Positions 28,319 through 36,474 of a stretch of 38,168 bases of DNA are shown in pieces. The stretch spans positions 652,285 to 690,452 of the forward strand of contig NZ_KQ970760.1 in the NCBI RefSeq assembly GCF_001579175.1, given 5' to 3'. A program made the translations under genes and the position numbers. The DNA comes from Streptococcus oralis (lineage in GTDB: Bacteria; Bacillota; Bacilli; Lactobacillales; Streptococcaceae). The notes below the pieces were generated by a model, which searched no databases, was not told the origin of the DNA, and saw nothing but the letters and a program-made list of their open reading frames with translations. Position 1 is the first letter of the stretch. The number at the start of each line of letters is the position of its first letter.

Positions 28319-29299
28319 ATGGCTTTAACAGAAAACAAACGTGCATGCTTAGAAAAACTTTCAGATGAAAATGGAATCATCTCAGCTCTTGCCTTTGACC
28401 AACGTGGCGCTTTGAAACGTCTCATGGCTCAATACCAAACAGAAGAGCCAACAGTTGCTCAAATGGAAGAACTTAAAGTATTGGTTGCAGATGAATTGAC
28501 AAAATACGCATCCTCTATGCTTCTTGACCCTGAGTATGGTCTTCCAGCTACAAAAGCGCTTGATGCCAATGCTGGTCTTCTCCTTGCTTATGAGAAAACT
28601 GGCTACGACACAACAAGCACCAAACGCTTGCCTGACTGCTTGGATGTTTGGTCTGCCAAACGCATCAAGGAACAAGGTGCAGATGCTGTTAAGTTCTTGC
28701 TTTACTACGATGTAGATAGCTCTGACGAACTCAACCAACAAAAACAAGCCTACATCGAACGCATCGGTTCTGAGTGTGTGGCGGAAGACATTCCATTCTT
28801 CCTTGAAATCCTCGCTTACGATGAAAAAATTGCTGATGCAGGTTCTGCAGAATATGCCAAAGTGAAACCACACAAGGTTATCGGTGCCATGAAGGTCTTC
28901 TCAGACCCACGCTTTAACATTGATGTCTTGAAAGTTGAAGTTCCTGTTAACATTAAATATGTTGAAGGCTTCGCTGAAGGTGAAGTAGTATATACACGTG
29001 AAGAAGCAGCAGCCTTCTTCAAAGCGCAAGACGAAGCAACAAATCTTCCTTACATCTACTTAAGTGCAGGTGTATCAGCTAAACTCTTCCAAGAAACACT
29101 TGTCTTTGCCCACGAATCAGGCGCAAACTTCAACGGTGTTCTTTGTGGCCGTGCAACTTGGGCTGGATCAGTTGAAGCCTACATCAAAGACGGTGAAGCA
29201 GCAGCTCGTGAATGGCTACGCACAACTGGATTTGAGAACATTGATGAACTCAACAAAGTTCTCCAAACCACAGCGACTTCATGGACTGAACGTGTGTAA
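28319..29299 (+). CDS. lacD: Tagatose-1,6-bisphosphate aldolase (class I)
   Basis: The 326-residue aldolase splits tagatose-1,6-bisphosphate into DHAP and glyceraldehyde-3-phosphate. Lys205 in [18 protein letters not shown] is the Schiff-base lysine, and Glu163 in [11 protein letters not shown] and Lys125 in [10 protein letters not shown] are further active-site residues known in the streptococcal enzyme. Length is normal. In S. pyogenes a LacD paralogue has a regulatory role, but this copy, following lacABC, is the metabolic type. It ends before a bidirectional terminator. Confidence 0.97.
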   Translation: MALTENKRACLEKLSDENGIISALAFDQRGALKRLMAQYQTEEPTVAQMEELKVLVADELTKYASSMLLDPEYGLPATKALDANAGLLLAYEKTGYDTTSTKRLPDCLDVWSAKRIKEQGADAVKFLLYYDVDSSDELNQQKQAYIERIGSECVAEDIPFFLEILAYDEKIADAGSAEYAKVKPHKVIGAMKVFSDPRFNIDVLKVEVPVNIKYVEGFAEGEVVYTREEAAAFFKAQDEATNLPYIYLSAGVSAKLFQETLVFAHESGANFNGVLCGRATWAGSVEAYIKDGEAAAREWLRTTGFENIDELNKVLQTTATSWTERV

Positions 29300-29332
29300 T
29301 AAAACCATTAAAGACTGAAATTTTAATACTTA

Positions 29333-29364
29333 CAAAAATCCCCACCAATCGGTGGGGATAGTTT
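29333..29364. terminator. Bidirectional terminator between lacD and the repressor gene
   Basis: ATCCCCACC (29338-29346) and GGTGGGGAT (29351-29359) form a 9-bp stem with a 4-base loop, with A-rich and T-rich flanks. Confidence 0.92.
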
Positions 29365-30131
29365 TATGGTTTAGAAAGAATGATTTTTGTTTGTTTCGAA
29401 AGTTGGTCGAAGGTTTCTTTACTCAGTTTGGCATCTGAAACGATAGTATCAATCTCTGAGATATTGTAGAAAGTGTAAAAATCAAACTTATTAAACTTAC
29501 TGTGGTCTGCCAGTAGATATTTTTTATTGGCATTATTCAAGGCGATTCGTTGTACCTCGCCCTCTTCTTCACTGAAAGTAGCAATTGCCTTATCCTTAAT
29601 ACCATTACAGCTAACAAATGCCTTAGAAAACTGAAGGTTTGTCAAATCCTGCAAGGTGAGTGTCCCCACAAAAGCACCAGTGATAGCGCGATAATTTCCA
29701 CCAATCAAAATCAAATCTGTTAGTTTTCGTTCGTTTAGGATGAGAAAAACTGGAAGACTGTTTGTTACAACACGAATATTATCGATAGGGAGCTCACGAG
29801 CAAAACACTCTAAGGTTGTTCCTGGACCGATAAAAATGGTTTCTCCTTCGTCAATCAAACGACCTGCAAAACGACTAATTTCTTGTTTTTCAGCAATCTG
29901 TAAGCCTTGTTTTTCAACGTTTGACCGTTCGTTGTTTAAGAGAGAACCTGTACGAAGTTTTTCAGCACCACCATGCACACGGACCAGTAAATCTTTATCT
30001 GCCAATTCTTGTAAGTAGCGACGAGCTGTCATATCTGATACATCCAGACGCGTCATGATTTCTTTTACAGTAATAGTTCCCTTTGTATTTACTGTTTCTA
30101 GAATACTATCTAGTTTCTCTTGCTTTAGCAT
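29364..30131 (-). CDS. lacR: DeoR-family repressor of the lac/gat genes (LacR)
   Basis: The 255-residue regulator has an N-terminal DeoR helix-turn-helix (about 4-57, KLDSILETVNTKGTITVKEIMTRLDVSDMTARRYLQEL) and a C-terminal sugar-phosphate sensor domain (IFIGPGTTLECFAREL, VVTNSLPVFLIL, LIGGNYRAITGAFVG, LLADHSKF). LacR proteins of this group respond to tagatose-6-phosphate. Position beside lacD and the operator-like repeats suggest it controls gatABC, lacABCD and itself. GTG 30140 is possible, but ATG 30129-30131 has GAGGTGAT 6 bases upstream and gives MLKQEKLDSIL. Effector and targets are inferred. Confidence 0.92.
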   Translation of the reverse strand: MLKQEKLDSILETVNTKGTITVKEIMTRLDVSDMTARRYLQELADKDLLVRVHGGAEKLRTGSLLNNERSNVEKQGLQIAEKQEISRFAGRLIDEGETIFIGPGTTLECFARELPIDNIRVVTNSLPVFLILNERKLTDLILIGGNYRAITGAFVGTLTLQDLTNLQFSKAFVSCNGIKDKAIATFSEEEGEVQRIALNNANKKYLLADHSKFNKFDFYTFYNISEIDTIVSDAKLSKETFDQLSKQTKIILSKP

Positions 30132-30197
30132 CCTTATCACCTCGATTTCTACTATTATTATCTTACCATAAAACGCTCAATATATCAAATAGAAAAA

Positions 30198-30215
30198 AAC
30201 AAAATAAAACAAAAA
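30198..30215 (-). promoter_or_regulatory. Repressor operator candidate upstream of lacR
   Basis: The second exact copy of the 18-base string found at 22679-22696 lies about 65 bases upstream of the lacR start, where a DeoR repressor could regulate itself. It overlaps the T-rich tail of the nrdF terminator, so chance AT-richness is a caveat. Confidence 0.45.
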
Positions 30216-30256
30216 ACAAAAATATCATGGTTGTTTTAAACAAGCCATGATATTTT
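30207..30256 (-). terminator. Terminator of nrdF
   Basis: AAAATATCATGG and CCATGATATTTT form a 12-bp stem, with an inner TTGTTT/AAACAA pairing. On the minus strand a T-rich tract follows. Confidence 0.88.
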
Positions 30257-30271
30257 GAATGATTGGCCAAA

Positions 30272-31234
30272 TTAGTCTAAACCGTAGTTGTAATCATCAT
30301 CTTGCATGGCTTCAACTTCACCAAGGAGGTAACCATTTCCGACTTGAGAGAAGAAGTCGTGGTTAGAAGTTCCTGTTGAAATACCGTTCATGACGATTGG
30401 GTTGACATCATCTGCTGAGTCTGGGAAGAGTGGATCTTGCCCCAGGTTCATGAGAGCCTTGTTGGCATTGTAGCGAAGGAAGGTCTTGACTTCCTCAGTC
30501 CAGCCAACACCGTCATAGAGGCTCTCTGTATAACCTTCTTCGTTCTCGTAGAGAGTATAGAGCAGGTCGTACATCCATTCTTTGAGTTTTTCTTGCTCTT
30601 CTTCAGGTAATTCATTGAAACCAAGTTGGAATTTGTAACCGATGTAGGTTCCGTGAACAGACTCATCACGGATAATCAACTTGATAATTTCCGCAACATT
30701 GGCCAGTTTGTTGTTACCGAGATAGTAGAGGGGTGTAAAGAAACCAGAGTAGAAGAGGAAGGTTTCAAGGAAAACGCTGGCAACCTTCTTTTCAAGAGGC
30801 GTACCATTGAGGTAGATTTCGTTGATAATTTCAGCTTTTCTTTGTAGGTAGGGGTTGGTGTTGGTCCATTCAAAGATTTCTTCAATTTCAGCCTTGGTAT
30901 TCAAGGTTGAAAAGATAGAAGAATAAGATTTTGCATGGACAGATTCCATAAATTGGATGTTGTTAAAAACAGCTTCCTCATGCGGTGTACGGATGTCAGA
31001 ACGAAGAGCCTGAACCCCTGTTTCAGATTGCATGGTATCAAGAAGCGTTAAACCACCAAAGACTTTTCCTACCAAGTCTTTTTCCTTGTTTGATAGTTTT
31101 CTCCAGTCGTCAAGGTCATTTGACAAGGGGATACGAGTGTCGAGCCAGAATTGCTCCGTCAGCTTTTCCCAAGTTGATTTGTCGATGACATCTTCGATGG
31201 CATTCCAGTTAATGGCTTTGTAGTATGTTTCCAT
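30272..31234 (-). CDS. nrdF: Class Ib ribonucleotide reductase beta subunit
   Basis: The 320-residue protein houses the dimetal-tyrosyl radical cofactor. Ligand positions Asp66, Glu97 and His100 (QFMESVHAKSYS) and Tyr104 match those of NrdF proteins. It works with NrdE to make deoxyribonucleotides; its manganese form needs NrdI, not in this window. The long frame starts at 31273, but ATG 31232-31234 gives METYYKAINW, with GGAGA upstream. Its own promoter is visible, and 171 bases separate it from nrdE. Confidence 0.96.
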   Translation of the reverse strand: METYYKAINWNAIEDVIDKSTWEKLTEQFWLDTRIPLSNDLDDWRKLSNKEKDLVGKVFGGLTLLDTMQSETGVQALRSDIRTPHEEAVFNNIQFMESVHAKSYSSIFSTLNTKAEIEEIFEWTNTNPYLQRKAEIINEIYLNGTPLEKKVASVFLETFLFYSGFFTPLYYLGNNKLANVAEIIKLIIRDESVHGTYIGYKFQLGFNELPEEEQEKLKEWMYDLLYTLYENEEGYTESLYDGVGWTEEVKTFLRYNANKALMNLGQDPLFPDSADDVNPIVMNGISTGTSNHDFFSQVGNGYLLGEVEAMQDDDYNYGLD

Positions 31235-31307
31235 AAGGTGTATTTCTCCAATGTAATAGTAATTATTATGCAACCTTGCTTAGTTTTATAGAACCTATTT
31301 CAATGAT

Positions 31308-31336
31308 ATCATATTTTTTTATTACGGAGTAAGCAA
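31308..31336 (-). promoter_or_regulatory. Separate promoter of nrdF
   Basis: On the minus strand: TTGCTT (31331-31336), 17 bases, TATGAT (31308-31313). A hairpin GTAAAT/ATTTAC (31356-31375) lies further upstream without a T run. Confidence 0.6.
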
Positions 31337-31405
31337 TAAATGTCATGAGTATAGCGTAAATTGGTCCCCATTTACTATTTAAACAAGTAGTACAAATTTT
31401 TTCCA

Positions 31406-33565
31406 TTAAATCACACAGCTTTCACATTGGTTAGCACCGACTTCTCCACCGTCGTCTGTAAAGGTACGAACGTAGTAAATTGACTTGATTCCCTTGTTAA
31501 AGGCATAGTTACGAAGGATTGACAAGTCACGTGTCGTTTGTTTGTTTTCTTTCTTCCATTCGTAAAGACCTTTTGGAATGTCGCTACGCATGAAGAGGGT
31601 GAGTGAAAGTCCTTGGTCCACGTGCTCTGTTGCAGCAGCGTAAACATCAATCACCTTACGCATATCCATATCGTAAGCAGAAGTGTAGTAAGGGATAGTA
31701 TCTGTTGACAAACCTGCAGCTGGGTAGTAGATCTTACCGATTTTCTTCTCTTGGCGTTCTTCGATACGTTGCGTAATCGGGTGGATAGAAGCAGAAACAT
31801 CGTTGATGTAGCTGATAGAACCATTTGGAGCAACAGCAAGGCGGTTTTGGTGATAAAGTCCATCTGCTTGAACCTTTTCGCGAAGTTCAGCCCAGTCAGC
31901 AGCACTTGGAATAAAGACATCTTTAAAGAGTTCTTTAATACGGTCTGATTTTGGAACAAATTCGCCTGTCACATACTTGTCGAAGTAGCTTCCGTTAGCA
32001 TAGTCTGATTTTTCAAAGTTGTGGAAGGTGATACCACGTTCACGCGCGATGTTATTAGATTCTACCAAGGTCCAGTAGTTCATAAGCATAAAGTAGATGC
32101 TTGTAAATTCAACTGATTCAGGTGATCCGTATTCGATGAGTTGTTGTGCAAGGTAGCTGTGAAGTCCCATAGCACCAAGACCAAAGGTGTGAGCCAAACT
32201 GTTTCCGTGGTCGATAGTAGGTACAGCTACGATGTGTGAACTATCTGTAACGAAAGTAAGGGCACGAACCATCGCACGGATAGAACGACCAAAGTCAGGT
32301 GAGGTCATCATGTTGACCACGTTAGTTGATCCAAGGTTACATGAGACATCTGTTCCCATTTGAAGGAATTCTTGAGCATCGTTGATCAAGCTTGGTTCTT
32401 GAACTTGAAGAATCTCAGAACACAAGTTACTCATGATAATCTTACCATCTACTGGATTAGCACGGTTGGCTGTATCAATGTTGACGATATAAGGGTAACC
32501 AGATTCTTGTTGCAATTTAGAGATTTCAGTTTCCAAATCACGCGCCTTGATTTTTGTCTTACGGATATTTGGATTTGCTACTAGTTCATCATATTTTTCA
32601 GTGATGTCGATATAGTTGAATGGCACGCCATACTCAAGCTCTACAGAGTAAGGGCTGAAGAGGTACATTTCTTCATTTTTACGAGCCAATTCGTAGAATT
32701 TATCTGGTACCACAACTCCAAGTGAAAGGGTCTTCACACGAACTTTTTCATCGGCATTTTCTTTCTTAGTAGAAAGGAAGGCGATGATATCTGGGTGAAA
32801 GACATTGAGATACACTACACCAGCTCCTTGACGTTGCCCCAATTGGTTAGAGTAAGAGAAACTGTCTTCGAAGAGTTTCATAACTGGAACGACACCAGAA
32901 GCGGCTCCTTCATAACCTTTGATAGGTGCACCCGCTTCGCGAAGGTTACTGAGGGTAATTCCCACACCACCACCGATACGAGAAAGTTGAAGGGCAGAGT
33001 TGATGGAACGTCCGATAGAGTTCATATCATCCGTCACTTGGATCAAGAAGCAAGATACCAACTCTCCACGACGCGCACGACCAGCATTCAAGAAGGAAGG
33101 AGTAGCAGGTTGGTAGCGTTGGTGGATGATTTCATTGGCAATATCAATCGCAACAGCTTCATTACCGTCAGCAAAATAGAGTGCATTAAAGAAGACACGG
33201 TCTTCCATGCTTTCAAGATAGTATTCCCCATCGTTAGTCTTCAAGGCATATTGATTGTAAAACTTATAGGCAGCCATGAAAGACTTGAATTGGAAGTTTT
33301 GGTCTTTAATAAATTGAGACAATTCTTCTAAGAATTCTGGGCGGTATTTTTTGATAAATGCTGTTTCAATGTAGTTGTGTTCAATGAGGTAGTTGATTTT
33401 ATCAGTGATTGAATCAAAAACCATAGTGTTTGGAACTACATTTTCTTTAAAGAAGGCATCCAAGGCTTCTTTATCTTTATGCAGCATGATTTGTCCATTA
33501 ACAGGACGGTTGATTTCGTTATTGAGACGGAAGTAAGTCACGTCCTCAAGATGTTTTAATCCCAT
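31406..33565 (-). CDS. nrdE: Class Ib ribonucleotide reductase alpha subunit
   Basis: The 719-residue catalytic subunit reduces ribonucleoside diphosphates. It has the ATP-cone-less N-terminus typical of class Ib, SCFLIQVTDDMNSIGRSIN with an active-site Cys, NLCSEIL with the thiyl-radical loop, PNGSISYINDVSASIHP, and the C-terminal redox pair CESC (714-717) that NrdH re-reduces. Length is normal. TAAAGGAAA precedes the ATG. It follows nrdH by 80 bases in the same direction. Confidence 0.98.
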   Translation of the reverse strand: MGLKHLEDVTYFRLNNEINRPVNGQIMLHKDKEALDAFFKENVVPNTMVFDSITDKINYLIEHNYIETAFIKKYRPEFLEELSQFIKDQNFQFKSFMAAYKFYNQYALKTNDGEYYLESMEDRVFFNALYFADGNEAVAIDIANEIIHQRYQPATPSFLNAGRARRGELVSCFLIQVTDDMNSIGRSINSALQLSRIGGGVGITLSNLREAGAPIKGYEGAASGVVPVMKLFEDSFSYSNQLGQRQGAGVVYLNVFHPDIIAFLSTKKENADEKVRVKTLSLGVVVPDKFYELARKNEEMYLFSPYSVELEYGVPFNYIDITEKYDELVANPNIRKTKIKARDLETEISKLQQESGYPYIVNIDTANRANPVDGKIIMSNLCSEILQVQEPSLINDAQEFLQMGTDVSCNLGSTNVVNMMTSPDFGRSIRAMVRALTFVTDSSHIVAVPTIDHGNSLAHTFGLGAMGLHSYLAQQLIEYGSPESVEFTSIYFMLMNYWTLVESNNIARERGITFHNFEKSDYANGSYFDKYVTGEFVPKSDRIKELFKDVFIPSAADWAELREKVQADGLYHQNRLAVAPNGSISYINDVSASIHPITQRIEERQEKKIGKIYYPAAGLSTDTIPYYTSAYDMDMRKVIDVYAAATEHVDQGLSLTLFMRSDIPKGLYEWKKENKQTTRDLSILRNYAFNKGIKSIYYVRTFTDDGGEVGANQCESCVI

Positions 33566-33645
33566 AAAATTTCCTTTATCTAATTACAAAAGAAAGGCCT
33601 CTAAGTTAGCCCTAGAAGCAGTTTCTTCAGGATGATGTACTAAGA

Positions 33646-33864
33646 TTATGCTAACTGTTTTAGTTTTCCTGGTTGGAAACCTGAAAAAACTTCAGTTGGT
33701 GTTTGGATAATAGGAGCTGCGCTGAAACCGAGCTCTTTAACTTGATCGATGTACTCAGGTTGCTCGTCAAGATTAATCTCACGATAAGCCACATTGTTGC
33801 TGTCCAAGAAACGCTTGGTCATCTTACATTGGACACAGTTGTTTTTAGAATAAACGGTTACCAT
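33646..33864 (-). CDS. nrdH: Glutaredoxin-like NrdH redoxin
   Basis: The 72-residue thioredoxin-fold protein has the CVQC active site at Cys10-Cys13 (YSKNNCVQCKMTKRFLDSN) and the family GFQPGKLKQL C-terminal patch. It passes electrons from thioredoxin reductase to NrdE. GAGGAG precedes the ATG. It is the first gene of the nrdHE unit. Confidence 0.97.
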   Translation of the reverse strand: MVTVYSKNNCVQCKMTKRFLDSNNVAYREINLDEQPEYIDQVKELGFSAAPIIQTPTEVFSGFQPGKLKQLA

Positions 33865-33900
33865 TTTCGTAACTCCTCTTTCAAAATAGATTACTTTCTT

Positions 33901-33928
33901 AGTATATCAGAAAAAAAAACTTTGTCAA
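33901..33928 (-). promoter_or_regulatory. nrdH promoter
   Basis: On the minus strand: TTGACA (33923-33928), 16 bases, TATACT (33901-33906). Confidence 0.88.
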
Positions 33929-33935
33929 TCATTTT

Positions 33936-33993
33936 AAACTAAATCTTGTGCTAAAAAGTTGCAGTTTTAAAATCAAAACACAAGATATAGTGT
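33936..33993 (-). promoter_or_regulatory. Two NrdR-like boxes upstream of nrdH
   Basis: ACACAAGATATAGTGT (33978-33993), extended as a palindrome to AAAACAC...GTGTTTT, and AAACTAAATCTTGTGC (33936-33951) resemble the NrdR box ACACwATATATwGTGT. Their centres are 42 bp apart, four helical turns. The nearer box begins 7 bases upstream of the -35. Confidence 0.72.
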
Positions 33994-34135
33994 TTTGTCG
34001 GGGTGTAAAATTAGTTTTTCATTGAACTATCAAAGTTTATCGAAAGAAAAAAACTACATACTGTATAGTGGTAAGTAAAATAGAAGATTTTCAGCAAGTT
34101 ATCAGAAAGGAAATAGAAGAAAGTCCATAAAACAC

Positions 34136-34164
34136 TTGAAAAATAATCTAGAAGGTGATATAAT
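34136..34164 (+). promoter_or_regulatory. ptsHI promoter
   Basis: TTGAAA (34136-34141), 17 bases, TATAAT (34159-34164) with TGA before it. Leader of about 55 nt. Confidence 0.88.
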
Positions 34165-34226
34165 ACAGTCTTGTAAGGGTTATCACATATAATCCAAAAA
34201 AGAAATAACTAAAGGAGAGTCAAACT

Positions 34227-34490
34227 ATGGCTTCTAAAGATTTCCACGTAGTGGCAGAAACAGGTATTCACGCACGTCCAGCAACATTGTTGGTTCAAAC
34301 AGCTAGCAAATTTGCTTCAGATATCACTCTTGAATACAAAGGTAAATCAGTAAACCTTAAATCTATCATGGGTGTTATGAGTCTTGGTGTTGGCCAAGGT
34401 GCTGACGTTACAATTTCAGCTGAAGGTGCAGATGCTGACGACGCAATCGCTGCTATCACTGAAACTATGGAAAAAGAAGGATTGGCATAA
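34227..34490 (+). CDS. ptsH: HPr phosphocarrier protein
   Basis: The 87-residue general PTS carrier has His15 in [10 protein letters not shown] (phosphorylated by EI) and Ser46 in [10 protein letters not shown] (phosphorylated by HPr kinase to form the CcpA co-repressor). It feeds every EIIA, including GatA in this window. AAAGGAGAG lies upstream of the ATG. Codon use is highly biased, as expected for an abundant protein. Confidence 0.99.
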   Translation: MASKDFHVVAETGIHARPATLLVQTASKFASDITLEYKGKSVNLKSIMGVMSLGVGQGADVTISAEGADADDAIAAITETMEKEGLA

Positions 34491-34495
34491 GGAAA

Positions 34496-36229
34496 ATGAC
34501 AGAAATGCTTAAAGGAATCGCAGCATCTGACGGTGTTGCAGTTGCAAAAGCATATCTACTCGTTCAACCGGATTTGTCATTTGAGACTATTACAGTCGAA
34601 GATACAAACGCAGAAGAAGCTCGCCTTGATGCTGCTCTAAAAGCATCACAAGACGAGCTTTCTGTTATTCGTGAGAAAGCAGTAGGTACGCTCGGTGAAG
34701 AAGCTGCTCAAGTATTTGACGCTCACTTAATGGTTCTTGCTGATCCAGAAATGATCAGCCAAATCAAGGAAACTATCCGTGCGAAGAAAGTGAATGCAGA
34801 AGCAGGTCTGAAAGAAGTTACAGATATGTTTATCACTATCTTTGAAGGCATGGAAGACAACCCATACATGCAAGAGCGCGCAGCGGATATCCGCGACGTG
34901 ACAAAACGTGTATTGGCAAATCTTCTTGGTAAAAAATTGCCAAACCCAGCTTCTATCAATGAAGAAGTAATTGTCATTGCACATGACTTGACTCCTTCTG
35001 ATACAGCTCAATTGGACAAAAACTTTGTAAAAGCTTTTGTAACCAACATTGGTGGACGTACAAGCCACTCAGCTATCATGGCACGTACACTTGAAATTGC
35101 TGCTGTATTGGGTACAAACAACATCACTGAAATCGTAAAAGACGGTGACATCCTTGCCGTTAACGGTATCACAGGTGAAGTTATCATCAACCCAACTGAT
35201 GAACAAGCTACAGAATTTAAAGCAGCTGGTGAAGCTTATGCTCAACAGAAAGCTGAATGGGCACTCTTAAAAGATGCTAAAACAGTAACTGCGGATGGTA
35301 AACACTTTGAATTGGCTGCCAACATCGGTACTCCAAAAGATGTTGAAGGTGTCAATGACAACGGTGCTGAAGCTGTTGGTCTTTACCGTACAGAGTTCTT
35401 GTACATGGATTCTCAAGACTTCCCAACAGAAGACGAGCAGTACGAAGCCTACAAGGCAGTGCTTGAGGGAATGAACGGTAAACCTGTTGTTGTTCGTACA
35501 ATGGATATCGGTGGAGATAAGGAACTTCCTTACTTCGATATGCCTCACGAAATGAATCCATTCCTTGGATTCCGTGCCCTTCGTATCTCTATCTCTGAGA
35601 CTGGAGATGCTATGTTCCGCACACAAATCCGTGCTCTTCTTCGTGCGTCTGTTCACGGTCAATTGCGTATCATGTTCCCAATGGTTGCGCTTTTGAAAGA
35701 ATTCCGTGCAGCTAAAGCAGTCTTTGACGAAGAAAAAGCAAACCTTCTTGCTGAAGGTGTTGCAGTTGCGGATGATATCCAAGTTGGTATCATGATCGAG
35801 ATTCCTGCAGCAGCTATGCTTGCAGACCAATTTGCTAAAGAAGTTGACTTCTTCTCAATTGGTACAAACGACTTGATCCAATACACAATGGCAGCAGACC
35901 GTATGAACGAGCAAGTTTCATACCTTTACCAACCATACAACCCATCAATCCTTCGTTTGATCAACAACGTTATCAAAGCAGCTCACGCTGAAGGGAAATG
36001 GGCTGGAATGTGTGGTGAGATGGCTGGTGACCAACAAGCTGTTCCACTTCTTGTCGGAATGGGCTTGGATGAGTTCTCTATGTCAGCAACATCTGTACTT
36101 CGTACACGTAGCTTGATGAAGAAACTTGACACAGCTAAGATGGAAGAGTACGCAAACCGTGCCCTTACAGAATGCTCAACAATGGAAGAAGTTCTTGAAC
36201 TTCAAAAAGAATACGTTAATTTTGATTAA
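34496..36229 (+). CDS. ptsI: PTS enzyme I (phosphoenolpyruvate-protein phosphotransferase)
   Basis: The 577-residue enzyme takes phosphate from PEP and passes it to HPr. The N-terminal part includes the HPr-binding helices; His191 in [21 protein letters not shown] is the phosphorylated residue; the C-terminal TIM barrel has the PEP site with [29 protein letters not shown] and the catalytic Cys in AGMCGEMAG. It starts 5 bases after the ptsH stop; ATG 34505 is an alternative with better ribosome-site spacing. Confidence 0.98.
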   Translation: MTEMLKGIAASDGVAVAKAYLLVQPDLSFETITVEDTNAEEARLDAALKASQDELSVIREKAVGTLGEEAAQVFDAHLMVLADPEMISQIKETIRAKKVNAEAGLKEVTDMFITIFEGMEDNPYMQERAADIRDVTKRVLANLLGKKLPNPASINEEVIVIAHDLTPSDTAQLDKNFVKAFVTNIGGRTSHSAIMARTLEIAAVLGTNNITEIVKDGDILAVNGITGEVIINPTDEQATEFKAAGEAYAQQKAEWALLKDAKTVTADGKHFELAANIGTPKDVEGVNDNGAEAVGLYRTEFLYMDSQDFPTEDEQYEAYKAVLEGMNGKPVVVRTMDIGGDKELPYFDMPHEMNPFLGFRALRISISETGDAMFRTQIRALLRASVHGQLRIMFPMVALLKEFRAAKAVFDEEKANLLAEGVAVADDIQVGIMIEIPAAAMLADQFAKEVDFFSIGTNDLIQYTMAADRMNEQVSYLYQPYNPSILRLINNVIKAAHAEGKWAGMCGEMAGDQQAVPLLVGMGLDEFSMSATSVLRTRSLMKKLDTAKMEEYANRALTECSTMEEVLELQKEYVNFD

Positions 36230-36232
36230 TCG

Positions 36233-36267
36233 AAAAGTCCTTGCAACCCAGTTGCAGGGGCTTTTTT
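36233..36267 (+). terminator. Terminator of ptsHI
   Basis: AAGTCC...GGGCTT with inner GCAAC/GTTGC around CCA, followed by TTTTTT. Confidence 0.88.
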
Positions 36268-36341
36268 AAAGAATTTTTAAGAAAATCTTTTTTATATAAA
36301 GTCCATTCTAGAGAAAGTAGTGGTGAAGAATAAAAAAATAC

Positions 36342-36403
36342 TTAACTGGTTCATAAAATTCTTGACAAGTTGCAAATTTAGGAGTAAACTATTAACCAGT
36401 TAA
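36342..36403 (+). promoter_or_regulatory. pht promoter bracketed by two AdcR-like boxes
   Basis: TTGACA (36362-36367), 17 bases, TAAACT (36385-36390). TTAACCAGTTAA (36392-36403) matches the AdcR consensus TTAACYRGTTAA exactly and lies just past the -10. TTAACTGGTTCA (36342-36353) matches 10 of 12 and lies before the -35. Zinc-bound AdcR would block transcription. Confidence 0.85.
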
Positions 36404-36474
36404 TTAATAGAGAGGAGTTTCTGCAATTTAGAAATGAATTGCAAATAGAAATATCAAAAAGAAAGAGAGTTTCG

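Larger units (their letters stand above)
33865..34226. other. 362-base divergent control region between nrdH and ptsH
   Basis: No protein gene is present. It holds the nrdH promoter (33901-33928), two NrdR-like boxes (33936-33951, 33978-33993), an unexplained stretch 34000-34130 with a weak ACTGTATAGT, and the ptsH promoter (34136-34164) overlapped by GTGATA...TATCAC (34155-34160, 34181-34186). A further TATAAT at 34188-34193 has no -35. Confidence 0.75.

Noticed and set aside
31356-31375. Terminator between nrdE and nrdF
   Set aside because: GTAAAT/ATTTAC can pair but no T run follows on the minus strand.
32795-33331. 178-residue rightward open frame
   Set aside because: It is a shadow of nrdE, whose leftward frame is full length with all motifs.
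34062-34069. Second ptsH promoter at TGTATAGT
   Set aside because: It has no -35 at workable spacing, and the promoter at 34136-34164 is far better.
35267-35830. 187-residue leftward open frame
   Set aside because: It is antisense to ptsI, is rich in Cys and His as expected for a shadow of highly biased codons, and has no start context.
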